Source: Brevibacterium sp. W7.2 (GTDB lineage Bacteria; Actinomycetota; Actinomycetes; Actinomycetales; Brevibacteriaceae). Taken from it: DNA of 64,000 bases. The stretch spans positions 2,914,001 through 2,978,000 of the forward strand of contig NZ_CP073089.1 of assembly GCF_018137945.1 (NCBI RefSeq), in the 5' to 3' direction. A program made the translations under genes and the position numbers. The notes beneath the pieces are model-generated. The model was not told where the DNA came from, ran no database searches, and saw only the letters and a program-made list of their open reading frames with translations. Numbering within the stretch: position 1 is the first letter of the stretch; every line of letters starts with the position of its first letter. Shown here in pieces: positions 45,641 to 54,151 of this stretch.

Positions 45641-46789
45641 ATGACTGTGCTCGCGGATCCTCCGCCACCGGACTATGTCAGCGACCGGCTCATCCTCAGG
45701 CGGTTCGACGATGCCGATGCGCCGTTCGTCCACGACCTCCATGCGAATCCGGATCTCCTCCGCTTCATCCCGACGGCGGCGATGCCGCGGATCGAGGACG
45801 CCGCCGCGTGGATCTCGACGGTCAACGAGTCGGCGTCGCCGGGACGCGGCTGGTGGTGCGCGACCCTCCACGACGGCACCCCGGTCGGCGCTGCGGTCCT
45901 CAAGCCGATCCGCTACAGCACCGGAGAAGCGGGTGACGATGTGGAGATCGGCTGGCGGTCCCATGCCGCGCACGCGGGCAGGGGGTATGCCGCCGAGGCG
46001 GGGGCGCTGCTGCTCGCTGCCGGATTCGCCGGCGGACTCGACCGGATCATCGCCGTCGTCCGCCCGGACAATCCCGCCTCACAGGCGGTGGCTCGGCGCA
46101 TCGGGATGACTCCGCTCGGTGCCACCACGAGGTACTACGACACGACGATCGATCACTTCGAGGCGACCTCTGCCGATGCACGCTCACGGCAGGTCGCCTG
46201 GAGGGGTCTCGACGATCCTGATCGCCGCGACAACGCCGAGGTGCTCCTCGCCGACGGTCTCCACGCTGTCGGGCGACAGGTCACGGATGACTACACGGCG
46301 GCGTGGACGGTCGACGCCCGCGACGGGTGGATCACGAGGACCGTCGCGGTCGCCGTGCAGGGCCGCGGCTGGTCGCGCACGCTCAGCCTCACGCGGGATC
46401 CGGACACGGGTCGCTGGTCGAGTGAGACCGAGCAGTCGGGGACGCCGCCCGTCCCGTTGCCGTCGCCGGGCATCGCCGACGCCGATGCCCTCGACGGTGC
46501 GCTCGACTGCGACCTCGGACTGTGTCCGCTGACGAACACGATGCCGATCCGCCGGCTGTCCCTGCAGACCGACACGACGGCCGAGCACTCGCTGACGATG
46601 GCGTGGATCGACATGCCCTCCCTCAATGTCATCGCCAGCCCGCAGATCTACACCGGCATCGACGCCGACCGCGTCCGGTACACGAGCGGGACGCGGGAAT
46701 TCACGGCGGACCTCACGATCGATGAGGACGGACTGGTGCGCACTTACCCGCAGCTGGCCGATCGCACGGCGGTCGACCGTCCGGCCTGA
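45641..46789 (+). CDS. GNAT acetyltransferase fused to a glycolipid-binding-like domain
   Basis: This 382-residue protein is a two-domain fusion. The N-terminal ~165 residues are a RimJ/RimL-type acetyltransferase: DRLILRRFDDADAPFVHDLHAN at the start and HAGRGYAAEAGALLLAAGF for the acetyl-CoA loop, then VRPDNPASQAVARRIGM. The C-terminal ~200 residues resemble the putative glycolipid-binding family, with DCDLGLCPLTNTMPIRRL as the key signature and a preceding WSRTLSLTRDPDTGRW strand. The order suggests acylation of, or sensing by, a lipid or sugar, but no function is established. Confidence 0.78.
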   Translation: MTVLADPPPPDYVSDRLILRRFDDADAPFVHDLHANPDLLRFIPTAAMPRIEDAAAWISTVNESASPGRGWWCATLHDGTPVGAAVLKPIRYSTGEAGDDVEIGWRSHAAHAGRGYAAEAGALLLAAGFAGGLDRIIAVVRPDNPASQAVARRIGMTPLGATTRYYDTTIDHFEATSADARSRQVAWRGLDDPDRRDNAEVLLADGLHAVGRQVTDDYTAAWTVDARDGWITRTVAVAVQGRGWSRTLSLTRDPDTGRWSSETEQSGTPPVPLPSPGIADADALDGALDCDLGLCPLTNTMPIRRLSLQTDTTAEHSLTMAWIDMPSLNVIASPQIYTGIDADRVRYTSGTREFTADLTIDEDGLVRTYPQLADRTAVDRPA

Positions 46790-46804
46790 CTCTGGGTCGA
46801 GCAC

Positions 46805-46844
46805 ACCGGAGGCCCGGACGAATCGCGTCGTCAGGGCCTCCGGT
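46805..46844. terminator. Strong hairpin between convergent GNAT and fadB genes
   Basis: Perfect 11-bp arms ACCGGAGGCCC and GGGCCTCCGGT enclose an inner GACGA/TCGTC stem. It lies 16 bp after the GNAT stop and 43 bp from the end of fadB, and can serve both. Confidence 0.8.
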
Positions 46845-46886
46845 CTGTGAGCGCCGTCGGAATCTCACCGAGCCGCTGACGTCAGC

Positions 46887-49049
46887 TCACTCGTAGGTCT
46901 CCCCCGACTTCGCACGGGCAATGAGCGACTCCGGCGGGGTGAACCGCTCACCGTAGGTCGCGGCGAGTTCCTTCGCCCGCTCGACGAATCCGGACAGCCC
47001 GCCCTCGTACTGGTTGACGTACTGGAGGACGCCGCCGGTCCAGGCGGGGAACCCGATACCGTAGATCGACCCGATGTTGGCATCGGGCACCGAGGTGAGC
47101 ACGCCCTCGTCGAGGCACTTGATCGTCTCGATCGCCTCGGCGAAGAGCATCCGCTCCTGCAGGTCGGCGAACGGCTCCTCCCTCGATCCGGAGTCGAAGT
47201 GCTCGCGCACGCCGGGCCACAGGTGGGTGCGCTTGCCGGTCTCGTCGTACTCGTAGAATCCGGCACCGTCCTTGCGTCCGGTGCGACCCTGATCGACCAT
47301 CCAGTCGATGACCGCCTCGGAGGGGTGCTCCTCCCAGGTGCCGCCGCCGGCCTCGACCGCGGCCCGGGTCTCCTGGCGGATCTTCTGCGACAGGGTGAGC
47401 GTGAGCTCGTCGAGGAGCTGGAGCGCACCGGTCGGGTAGCCGGCCTGGAGGGCCGCCTGTTCGACGCTGGAAGGTTCGACGCCCTCGCCCACGGCGGCGA
47501 CCGCCTCGGCGATGAAGGTCCCGATGACCCGCGAGGTGAAGAATCCGCGGGAGTCGGTGACGACGATCGGGGTCTTCCGGATCTGCTGGACGAAGTCGAA
47601 GGTCCCGGCCAGCGTCTCATCCGAGGTGTTCGCCCCGGTGATGATCTCCACCAGCGGCATCTTGTCCGCGGGTGAGAAGAAGTGGACGCCGATGAAGTCG
47701 GCCTGCCGCTCGACCCCGGTCGCGAGTTCCGTGATCGGCAGGGTCGAGGTGTTCGAGCCGAGGACGGCGTCGGGGGCGACGATGTTCTCGATCTCACCGA
47801 AGACCTGGTGCTTGACGGGCACGGACTCGAAGACGGCTTCGATGACGAAGTCGACGCCGGCGAAGTCCTCGACCGAGGCCGACGGGTGGATGCGCGCGAG
47901 CACCGCCTCGGACTTCTCCGGGGTCGTCTTGCCCTTGGCCAGCGCCGCCTCTTCGCGCTTGACCGCGTAGGCCTTGCCCTTCTCCGCGGCGGCGAGTTCG
48001 ACGTCCTTGAGGACGACGTCGATGCCGGCGCGTGCGGCGGTGTAGGCGATCGCGGCCCCCATCATCCCGGCGCCGAGGACGCCGAGCTTCTTCACCTGGC
48101 GGGGTTCGATGCCGTCGGGTCGGGAGCCGCCGGAGTTGATGTGGCCGAGGTCGAAGAAGAACGCCTTGATCATGTTCTTCGCCACCGCGGTGTGGGTGAG
48201 GCTGACGAAGTAGCGGGTCTCGACGGTCAGCGCGGTGTCGATGTCGACGAGCGCACCTTCGACGGCGGCGGCCATGGCCGCGCGCGGGGCCGGCATCGGG
48301 GCGCCCTTGAGCTGGCGGCGCAGGGTCGACGGCAGTGCGGGCAGCAGCATCGCGATCGACGGTGAGGTCGGGGCGCCGCCGGGGATCTTGAAGCCCTTGA
48401 CGTCCCACGGCTGCACCGCCTCGGGGTTGGCCTTGATCCAGGCCTTCGCGCGGTCCTCGAGGTCCGCAGCGGGGGCGAGCTCATCGATGAGACCGAGCTG
48501 TTGGGCGTCGGCGGCGGTGAACTTCGTGCCCGGCAGGATGACCTTCTGCAGGGCGTTCTGCAGGCCGATCATCCGCACGACGCGCGAGACTCCGCCGCCT
48601 CCGGGCAGCAGCCCAAGGGTGACCTCGGGCAGTCCGAAGCGCGCGGACTTCACGTCGTCGGCGGCGATCCGGTGGTGGGTGGCGAGCGCGATCTCGAGGC
48701 CGCCGCCGAGCGCCGCACCGTTCATCGCGGCGACGACGGGCTTGCCGAGCTTCTCGAGCCGACGCAGGAGCGACTTGATGTGCTCGACCTGCGCGGTCTC
48801 CGCCTCGGCGTTCTCCGGATCGGCCCGGCGCAGTCGGTCGAGGTCGCCACCGGCGAAGAACGTCTTCTTCGCCGAGGTGATGACGACACCGGTGATGTCG
48901 TCGACGTTGGCTTCCAGCCAGTCGACGGTCTCCTCGAGGGCGGCGCCGAAGTGGTCGTTCATCGTATTGACCGAGGAATCGGGGTCGTCGAGGACGACGG
49001 TGACGATGCCGTCGGCGTCGGTGGTGCGGGAGTAGTGAGCGTTCGTCAT
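46887..49049 (-). CDS. fadB: Fatty acid oxidation multifunctional protein: enoyl-CoA hydratase plus 3-hydroxyacyl-CoA dehydrogenase
   Basis: This protein of about 720 residues catalyses two steps of beta-oxidation. The crotonase domain (about 1-190) has NGAALGGGLEIALATHHRIA and PEVTLGLLPGGGG with the catalytic Glu residues. The NAD-binding fold starts KKLGVLGAGMMGAAIAYTAARAG (GxGxxG at 326-331), followed by the HFFSPADKMPLVEII segment and the dehydrogenase C-terminal domains. The ATG at 49049 is one base after the fadA stop and is preferred over an upstream in-frame start. It forms the alpha part of the FadBA complex. Confidence 0.94.
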   Translation of the reverse strand: MTNAHYSRTTDADGIVTVVLDDPDSSVNTMNDHFGAALEETVDWLEANVDDITGVVITSAKKTFFAGGDLDRLRRADPENAEAETAQVEHIKSLLRRLEKLGKPVVAAMNGAALGGGLEIALATHHRIAADDVKSARFGLPEVTLGLLPGGGGVSRVVRMIGLQNALQKVILPGTKFTAADAQQLGLIDELAPAADLEDRAKAWIKANPEAVQPWDVKGFKIPGGAPTSPSIAMLLPALPSTLRRQLKGAPMPAPRAAMAAAVEGALVDIDTALTVETRYFVSLTHTAVAKNMIKAFFFDLGHINSGGSRPDGIEPRQVKKLGVLGAGMMGAAIAYTAARAGIDVVLKDVELAAAEKGKAYAVKREEAALAKGKTTPEKSEAVLARIHPSASVEDFAGVDFVIEAVFESVPVKHQVFGEIENIVAPDAVLGSNTSTLPITELATGVERQADFIGVHFFSPADKMPLVEIITGANTSDETLAGTFDFVQQIRKTPIVVTDSRGFFTSRVIGTFIAEAVAAVGEGVEPSSVEQAALQAGYPTGALQLLDELTLTLSQKIRQETRAAVEAGGGTWEEHPSEAVIDWMVDQGRTGRKDGAGFYEYDETGKRTHLWPGVREHFDSGSREEPFADLQERMLFAEAIETIKCLDEGVLTSVPDANIGSIYGIGFPAWTGGVLQYVNQYEGGLSGFVERAKELAATYGERFTPPESLIARAKSGETYE

Positions 49050-49050
49050 G

Positions 49051-50259
49051 TCAGACCCTTTCGATGATCGTCGCGATGCCCATGCCTGCACCGATGCACA
49101 AAGTGATGAGGCCGCGATTGAGGTCGCGGCGTTCGAGCTCGTCGAGGACGGTGCCGAGGATCATCGCCCCGGTCGCGCCGAGCGGGTGGCCCATGGCGAT
49201 CGCCCCGCCGTTGACGTTGACCTTCTCGTGCGGGATGTCGAGGTCCTTCATCCACTTGAGGACGACGGCGGCGAAGGCCTCGTTGAGTTCGAAGAGGTCG
49301 ATGTCGTCGACGGTGAGTCCGGCCTTGTCGAGGACCTTCTGCGTGGCCGGGGTGGGGCCGGTGAGCATGATCGTCGGTTCGGAGCCGACGACGGCGGTCG
49401 CGACGATGCGGGCGCGCGGCTTCATCCCCATCGTCTTCCCGACCTCCTCGTCGCCGATGACGACGAGCGCGGCACCGTCGACGATGCCCGAGGAGTTCGC
49501 GGCGGTGTGGACGTGGTCGATCTCCTCGACCCAGTGGTACTTCTGCAGGGCGACGTCGTCGAAGCCGGTCTGCTCGGCGAGCTTCGCGAACGCCGGGGGC
49601 AGCTGGGACAGGGAGTCGACGGTCGAGCCGGGGCGCATGTGCTCGTCGCGGTCGAGGATCGTCACGCCGTTGAGGTCCTTGACGGGCACGACGGAGCCGT
49701 CGAAGCGTCCGTCCTCCCACGCCTCGGCGGCGCGGCGCTGGGATTCGGCGGCGTAGGCGTCGACGTCGTCGCGGGTGAAGCCCTCGGTCGTCGCGATGAG
49801 ATCGGCGCCGATGCCCTGCGGCACGAAGTAGGTGTCGTAATTCGTCGTCGGATCCTGCGACCAGGCGCCGCCGTCGGAGCCGAGCGGAATCCGCGACATC
49901 GATTCGACGCCGCCGGCGAGCACGAGCGATTCGAAGCCGCTGCCGACCTTCTGGGCGGCGAGATTGACGGCTTCGAGCCCCGAGGCGCAGAACCGGTTGA
50001 CCTGGACGCCGGCGACCGATTCGTCGAGCCCGGCCACCAGTGCCGCGGTGCGGGCGATGTCCGAGCCCTGTTCGCCGACCGGGGAGACGACGCCCAGGAC
50101 GATGTCGTCGATCGCGGCATCATCGAGGTCGGGGTTGCGCTCGCGCAGGGCGTCGATGAGTCCGACGACGAGGTCGATGGGTTTGGTGCCGTGCAGCGCT
50201 CCGCCGCGGTTCTTCCCGCGCGGCGTGCGCACTGCGTCGTAGATGAACGCTTCGCTCAT
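49051..50259 (-). CDS. fadA: Acetyl-CoA acyltransferase (thiolase)
   Basis: This 402-residue thiolase performs the last step of beta-oxidation. Nucleophilic Cys91 lies in [29 protein letters not shown] carries the catalytic His and LCIGAGMG the second Cys. It lies directly upstream of fadB with 1-bp spacing, as beta and alpha subunits of one complex. A candidate promoter is seen about 160 bp upstream. Confidence 0.95.
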   Translation of the reverse strand: MSEAFIYDAVRTPRGKNRGGALHGTKPIDLVVGLIDALRERNPDLDDAAIDDIVLGVVSPVGEQGSDIARTAALVAGLDESVAGVQVNRFCASGLEAVNLAAQKVGSGFESLVLAGGVESMSRIPLGSDGGAWSQDPTTNYDTYFVPQGIGADLIATTEGFTRDDVDAYAAESQRRAAEAWEDGRFDGSVVPVKDLNGVTILDRDEHMRPGSTVDSLSQLPPAFAKLAEQTGFDDVALQKYHWVEEIDHVHTAANSSGIVDGAALVVIGDEEVGKTMGMKPRARIVATAVVGSEPTIMLTGPTPATQKVLDKAGLTVDDIDLFELNEAFAAVVLKWMKDLDIPHEKVNVNGGAIAMGHPLGATGAMILGTVLDELERRDLNRGLITLCIGAGMGIATIIERV

Positions 50260-50419
50260 GTGGTCCTCACAGTCTTGAGGGCGCGCAGTGCGACCGTGTG
50301 ATCGCCCGTGCGGATCCCTGCAAATGGTGGTGAATCGGGGTGTCGGGCGGCATGCGCCGTCCGACGGCGCTCACGCTCGATCGAAGCTGATCGATCGTTC
50401 ACTAATACTCACGGTCACC

Positions 50420-50448
50420 ATTGAACACTGCATCGCTGTGATGGTCAA
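50420..50448 (-). promoter_or_regulatory. Candidate promoter of fadAB
   Basis: On the minus strand TTGACC (50448-50443) and TTCAAT (50425-50420) are separated by exactly 17 bp. The element lies in the AT-richest part of the 362-bp gap between fadA and the secreted-protein gene and points toward fadA. It implies a leader of about 150 bases. Transcription has not been shown. Confidence 0.4.
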
Positions 50449-50557
50449 CACACCGGACTCACCCCTCGCCGAGGCGGTCGCCGGGCATCCGTGGCACTGT
50501 GACGAAGGTCTCAGTGCCGGCCCGCCTCCGGACTCGTCTGACAACAGCCGCAGTGCT

Positions 50558-50597
50558 TATGATGAGGCGACCGCCCTGTCCGAGCAGTCGCCTCATC
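50558..50597 (+). promoter_or_regulatory. -10 element and 11-bp inverted repeat before the secreted-protein gene
   Basis: TATGAT (50558-50563) resembles a -10 element. Overlapping it is a perfect inverted repeat, GATGAGGCGAC (50561-50571) with GTCGCCTCATC (50587-50597). It could be an operator over the start of transcription or a leader hairpin. AGGAG (50613-50617) and the ATG at 50622 follow. Confidence 0.45.
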
Positions 50598-50621
50598 CCG
50601 CACTCATCCCTCAGGAGACTC

Positions 50622-51014
50622 ATGTCCGCGATCACCCCTGCCCGCCTGCGCCCGGGCCTCGCCCTCATCCTCACCGCCGGTCTCCTCGCCGGCCCGATCG
50701 CCCTCGACGCGACCCCCGCCGAGGCGGCGACGAAGTCGTGCAAGGTCTCGATGTCGAACTCGAAGCCGAAGCAGTACTCGTGGACGACGGTCAAGGTCTC
50801 GAAGGTCGGGGCGAAGGCGAAGGTGACGACGACCGCGCACTACAAGACGACGAAGACGAAGAAGAACGCGACCGCCTCGACGAAGGGCGCGGCGAACCTC
50901 GACTACTACATCTCGGGCGCCACCCCGGGCAAGAAGGTCAAGGTCACCGTCACGGCGAAGAAGGGCAAGACGTCCTGGTCGTGCTCGACGTCGTTCACCC
51001 CGAAGAAGAAGTAG
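50622..51014 (+). CDS. Small secreted Lys/Thr-rich protein
   Basis: This 130-residue precursor has a signal peptide: basic start MSAITPARLRPG, core LALILTAGLLAGPIALDA and probable cleavage after TPAEA (about residue 36). The mature part, about 94 residues, is rich in Lys, Thr and Ser, ends in KKK, and has one Cys near each end that could form a disulfide. The alternating TVKVSKVGAKAKVTTTAHY pattern suggests a beta-sandwich. AGGAG precedes the ATG; an upstream in-frame start is less likely. I do not recognise the family; wall binding or nucleic-acid binding are possibilities. Confidence 0.75.
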   Translation: MSAITPARLRPGLALILTAGLLAGPIALDATPAEAATKSCKVSMSNSKPKQYSWTTVKVSKVGAKAKVTTTAHYKTTKTKKNATASTKGAANLDYYISGATPGKKVKVTVTAKKGKTSWSCSTSFTPKKK

Positions 51015-51023
51015 CCTTCCGCC

Positions 51024-51908
51024 TCAGTGCTTCGGCCTGTGCCGCCCGGTCCCGTCGGTCCTCTCCGGATCGGCGGGACTCTGCGTTTCCGGGGTCGGCG
51101 TTTCCGGCGTCGGCGCTTCCGAGATCGGCTCTGTTGCGCGCGGGGCCGGTTCCGCGCCGGCACTGCCCTCAACCTGCTCGGTGCGCTCGGTGACCTCGGC
51201 ACTCTCCCCCGCCTCGGCGCCGGAGGGGTCCTCTGTGACGGTCAGTCGCTCGACCTGCACGACTCGACCCGCCCCGGGCTCCCCGGTCCGGTCGGCCGCC
51301 TCGGCGCCGGAGGACGCGGGCACCGCAGCCGTCGCGCTGTCGTCGTCGGTGGAGAACGGGGCATCGAGGCGGATCTTCGCGATCGCCACGGCGACCCAGA
51401 TCGACAGGAGCACCGGGAGGAGGATCGCGATGAGGGCCGAGGGGTCGAGGATCGAGGAGAGGTAGGAGTTGAGCTCCTGCGTGAGGTCGCGCTCGTTGAC
51501 GACGCGGCCGAGGCCGTTGAGCTGGTCGAAGATCACCTGGTAGACGGTGACGTAGATGAGGAACCACTGGATGTAGTACTCGGTGATCGTGAGGATCTCC
51601 AGGCCGACGCCGGCGCGCTTGAAGATCGGCTGAACGATGAGGAACATGATGATCCCCGACGCCAGAGCCACGGAGATGACGCCGAGGAAGAGGCCGGGAC
51701 CGATGTTGATGAGTGCGACGCCGACGATGTAGAGGCCGAGCACGACGATGAGGATGACCATCCCGACGACGGTCATCGCCAGGCCCAGGCCGATGGCGCC
51801 GAGAAACCCGCCGATCCGCTTCCAGTCGCGGTTGCCCGGCGGGGTCGTGAGGATGCCCATGATGATGAACAGTCCGCACAGGACGACGAGGTGGACCAGC
51901 AGCGACAT
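51024..51908 (-). CDS. Membrane protein of unknown function with disordered C-terminus
   Basis: This protein of about 294 residues opens with three to four close membrane helices (SLLVHLVVLCGLFIIMGILTT onward), then two more around LIYVTVYQVIFDQ and LIAILLPVLLSIWVAVAIAK. From about residue 195 it is acidic and disordered, with SEAPTPETPTPETQSP repeats and a basic RHRPKH end. The ATG at 51908 has GGAGA ahead and is preferred over an upstream in-frame start. No family is recognised. It converges with the secreted-protein gene, only 9 bp away. Confidence 0.68.
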   Translation of the reverse strand: MSLLVHLVVLCGLFIIMGILTTPPGNRDWKRIGGFLGAIGLGLAMTVVGMVILIVVLGLYIVGVALINIGPGLFLGVISVALASGIIMFLIVQPIFKRAGVGLEILTITEYYIQWFLIYVTVYQVIFDQLNGLGRVVNERDLTQELNSYLSSILDPSALIAILLPVLLSIWVAVAIAKIRLDAPFSTDDDSATAAVPASSGAEAADRTGEPGAGRVVQVERLTVTEDPSGAEAGESAEVTERTEQVEGSAGAEPAPRATEPISEAPTPETPTPETQSPADPERTDGTGRHRPKH

Positions 51909-52050
51909 GTCATTCTCCGTTCGCCTCGACCGGAGCCGATGATGCCCAGGCCGCTTGCCCTCAAGGGTACACAGCCTCGGGGTCAATGACGCCGCCACAG
52001 GCCCGGTGACCACGGAGAACACCGCAATCCGCCCATACCTCGCGTAGAGT

Positions 52051-52099
52051 TGTCAATATTTTCTTGACACTCGACAGAGTGTCAACCTAGCCTTGACAC
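52051..52099 (+). promoter_or_regulatory. Promoter/operator with a TTGACA palindrome, probably giving a leaderless message
   Basis: TTGACA (52064-52069) and TAGCCT (52088-52093) are 18 bp apart, placing the transcript start at about the ATG at 52100. The spacer is filled by a 22-bp perfect inverted repeat (52064-52085; arms TTGACACTC and GAGTGTCAA). Further half-sites TGTCAA (52051) and TTGACAC (52093) flank it. No ribosome-binding site exists before the start, which fits a leaderless transcript. Confidence 0.6.
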
Positions 52100-53416
52100 A
52101 TGACTTCTTTCACTTTCTACGGAATCACCGAAGACCGCCCCTCGACCCGCTGGCAGGCACTGTTCGACACCGTGTGGCCGGCCTACCGCGCCTGGTACCT
52201 CAGTGAGGGCGACTGGGCCCGGCCCGATCTGGCCACCGCGGAGGCCAAGCTGCGTGAGCACATGCCCGAGCTCGTGCCGACGTGGGAGCGCCTCGTCGAA
52301 CTCACCGGCGACGATGAGACGGCCGCGCGGATGCTCACCCTGTGGAACCCGCCGCGCTTCCTGCCCGGCTGCTCCCAGGTCGCCATGTCCTCTCCCGAAC
52401 CGGCGCTGCTGCGCAACTACGACTACGGCCTCGAACTCTTCGAACAGGTCCACGCCTCCACCCGGTACGGCACCCGACGGGTAATCGGCACCTCCGACTG
52501 CCTGTGGGGTCTGCTCGACGGGTTGAACGAGGACGGGCTGGCCGTGTCCCTCGCCTTCGGCGGACGGCCCGGCGACGGGGACGGCTTCGCCGCGCCGCTC
52601 GTCGTCCGCTTCCTCCTCGAGGTCGCCGGCGATGTGCCCGAGGCCCTGCGCCGGCTCGAGACCGTTCCGGTGTCGATGTACTACAACCTCACGATGGTCG
52701 ATGCGACCGGCAGGACCGTCACCGCGTACGTCGGGCCGGGAATGGCCCCGGAGATCATCGAGGATCCGGTCGCGACGAACCATCGGGGACGGCACCCGGA
52801 CTACCCCGACCACGCTCGCCGGTTCCGCAGCGTCGAGCGTCAGGAGCTGCTCACCGAGGCACTCGAGGACGGGCGCGGAGTCGAGGAGATGGCCGAGGCG
52901 ATGCTCGCACCGGGAGTCTGGAGCGGAGACTACGACAACGCATTCGGCACCCTGTACACTGCCGTCTATCGGCCCCTGAGGGGCGAGGTCGAATACCGCT
53001 GGCACTCCCGCAGTTGGACCCGCAGCCTCAACTCTCCAGAGGAGATGATCGTTGTGACACTCGACGACGACAGCACCGAACCGGTGGATCTCAGCGACTC
53101 CGGCACCGCGTCCTCCAACGCGGGGACGGCCGGCAGCGCGCACTCCGGAGGCGGCACCCGGTTCACGGCAGCCGATGCGCATGCCGATCCCGGAGTGGAG
53201 GCGGTGGCCGAGCTCATCGCCTCGGCGCGGGAGGCGATCAACGGTCTCGCCCACTCCCCCGACCCTGCGGCGTTCACCGCCCTCATCTCCCTGTCCTCCG
53301 AAGTCGGGGAGGCACTCGGCACGAGCGCCCGCCTGCTCGCCGAGCACAATTCGTGGGCCCGCGTCGCCGAACTCGCCGACGTCAGCCGCCAGGCCGCCTG
53401 GCAACGCTGGCGCTGA
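52100..53416 (+). CDS. C45-type acyltransferase/hydrolase domain fused to a C-terminal helix-turn-helix
   Basis: This 438-residue protein has an N-terminal domain like the acyl-CoA:6-aminopenicillanate acyltransferase (C45, Ntn-hydrolase) family. The presumed nucleophile Cys91 in FLPGCSQVA is followed by LLRNYDY, then GTSDCLWGLLDGLNEDGLAVSLAFGG and TNHRG. In this family the chain is cut before the Cys. After a Ser/Gly linker (about 340-360) the last ~75 residues are helical and end SWARVAELADVSRQAAWQRW, a helix-turn-helix pattern common in actinobacterial DNA-binding proteins. The promoter carries a palindrome, so autoregulation is plausible. An HD-domain gene follows by 21 bp. Confidence 0.78.
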   Translation: MTSFTFYGITEDRPSTRWQALFDTVWPAYRAWYLSEGDWARPDLATAEAKLREHMPELVPTWERLVELTGDDETAARMLTLWNPPRFLPGCSQVAMSSPEPALLRNYDYGLELFEQVHASTRYGTRRVIGTSDCLWGLLDGLNEDGLAVSLAFGGRPGDGDGFAAPLVVRFLLEVAGDVPEALRRLETVPVSMYYNLTMVDATGRTVTAYVGPGMAPEIIEDPVATNHRGRHPDYPDHARRFRSVERQELLTEALEDGRGVEEMAEAMLAPGVWSGDYDNAFGTLYTAVYRPLRGEVEYRWHSRSWTRSLNSPEEMIVVTLDDDSTEPVDLSDSGTASSNAGTAGSAHSGGGTRFTAADAHADPGVEAVAELIASAREAINGLAHSPDPAAFTALISLSSEVGEALGTSARLLAEHNSWARVAELADVSRQAAWQRWR

Positions 53417-53437
53417 TCGCACCCGTCAGGAGGCACC

Positions 53438-53929
53438 ATGAACGGCACCGAGGATCTCATCACCCGCGCCGAAGCGATCGCTCGGAAGGCGCACACCGGC
53501 CAGGTCGACAAGGCGGGCCAGGACTACATCGACCATCCGCGGCGGGTCGCAGCCAACGCCGCCGCCATCGCCGAAGAGCAGGGTCTGGACTCCGCCGATG
53601 CCGAGTTCGCGATCGCGGCGGCGTGGCTCCACGATGTCGTCGAGGACACCTCGGTGAGCGCGGAGGATCTGCGTCGTGAGTTCCCCGCCGAGGTGGTCGA
53701 CGCGGTCGACGCGGTGACGAAGCGCAGCGGCGAGGCCGTCGAAGACTACTTCGCCAGGGTCCGGGCCGACCGGCTGGCCGTCATCGTCAAGACCGCTGAC
53801 CTCGCCGACAACACCGACCCCGCCCGGCAGGCCGCGCTCGACGATGAGACGCGCGTGCGCCTGGCCGCGAAGTACCGTCGGGCCTATGAGCTGCTCGGCG
53901 TCGACCTGCTCGGGGAGGACGCCGACTGA
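53438..53929 (+). CDS. HD-domain hydrolase, (p)ppGpp-hydrolase-like
   Basis: This 163-residue protein has the HD metal residues His33 (IDHPRRVA), His65-Asp66 (AAWLHDVVEDT) and Asp121 (VKTADLADNTDP), as in the hydrolase domain of RelA/SpoT and the small alarmone hydrolases. No synthetase domain is present. It may hydrolyse ppGpp or another nucleotide pyrophosphate. AGGAGG precedes the ATG. It follows the C45-HTH gene closely and is probably co-transcribed. Confidence 0.85.
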   Translation: MNGTEDLITRAEAIARKAHTGQVDKAGQDYIDHPRRVAANAAAIAEEQGLDSADAEFAIAAAWLHDVVEDTSVSAEDLRREFPAEVVDAVDAVTKRSGEAVEDYFARVRADRLAVIVKTADLADNTDPARQAALDDETRVRLAAKYRRAYELLGVDLLGEDAD

Positions 53930-54151
53930 GCCCGTCGACGACCCGCGGCAGGCGGTGCTGTCGGGAACCGCGCTGAGGCACCCTCGCATCGGCAATGGTG
54001 GTTGCGGTGTTCTGTGTTAGTGTTTCGCAGGCTTTCGGCCGGACGGCCCCGTCCGTGAGCCCGGCGCCTGACGGGTGGTCCCTGCCGCCTCGGCGCTCTC
54101 ATCCCCATCCCCCGGCTCGCCTCGAGTCGACGACGAAGAGGACACAGATCC

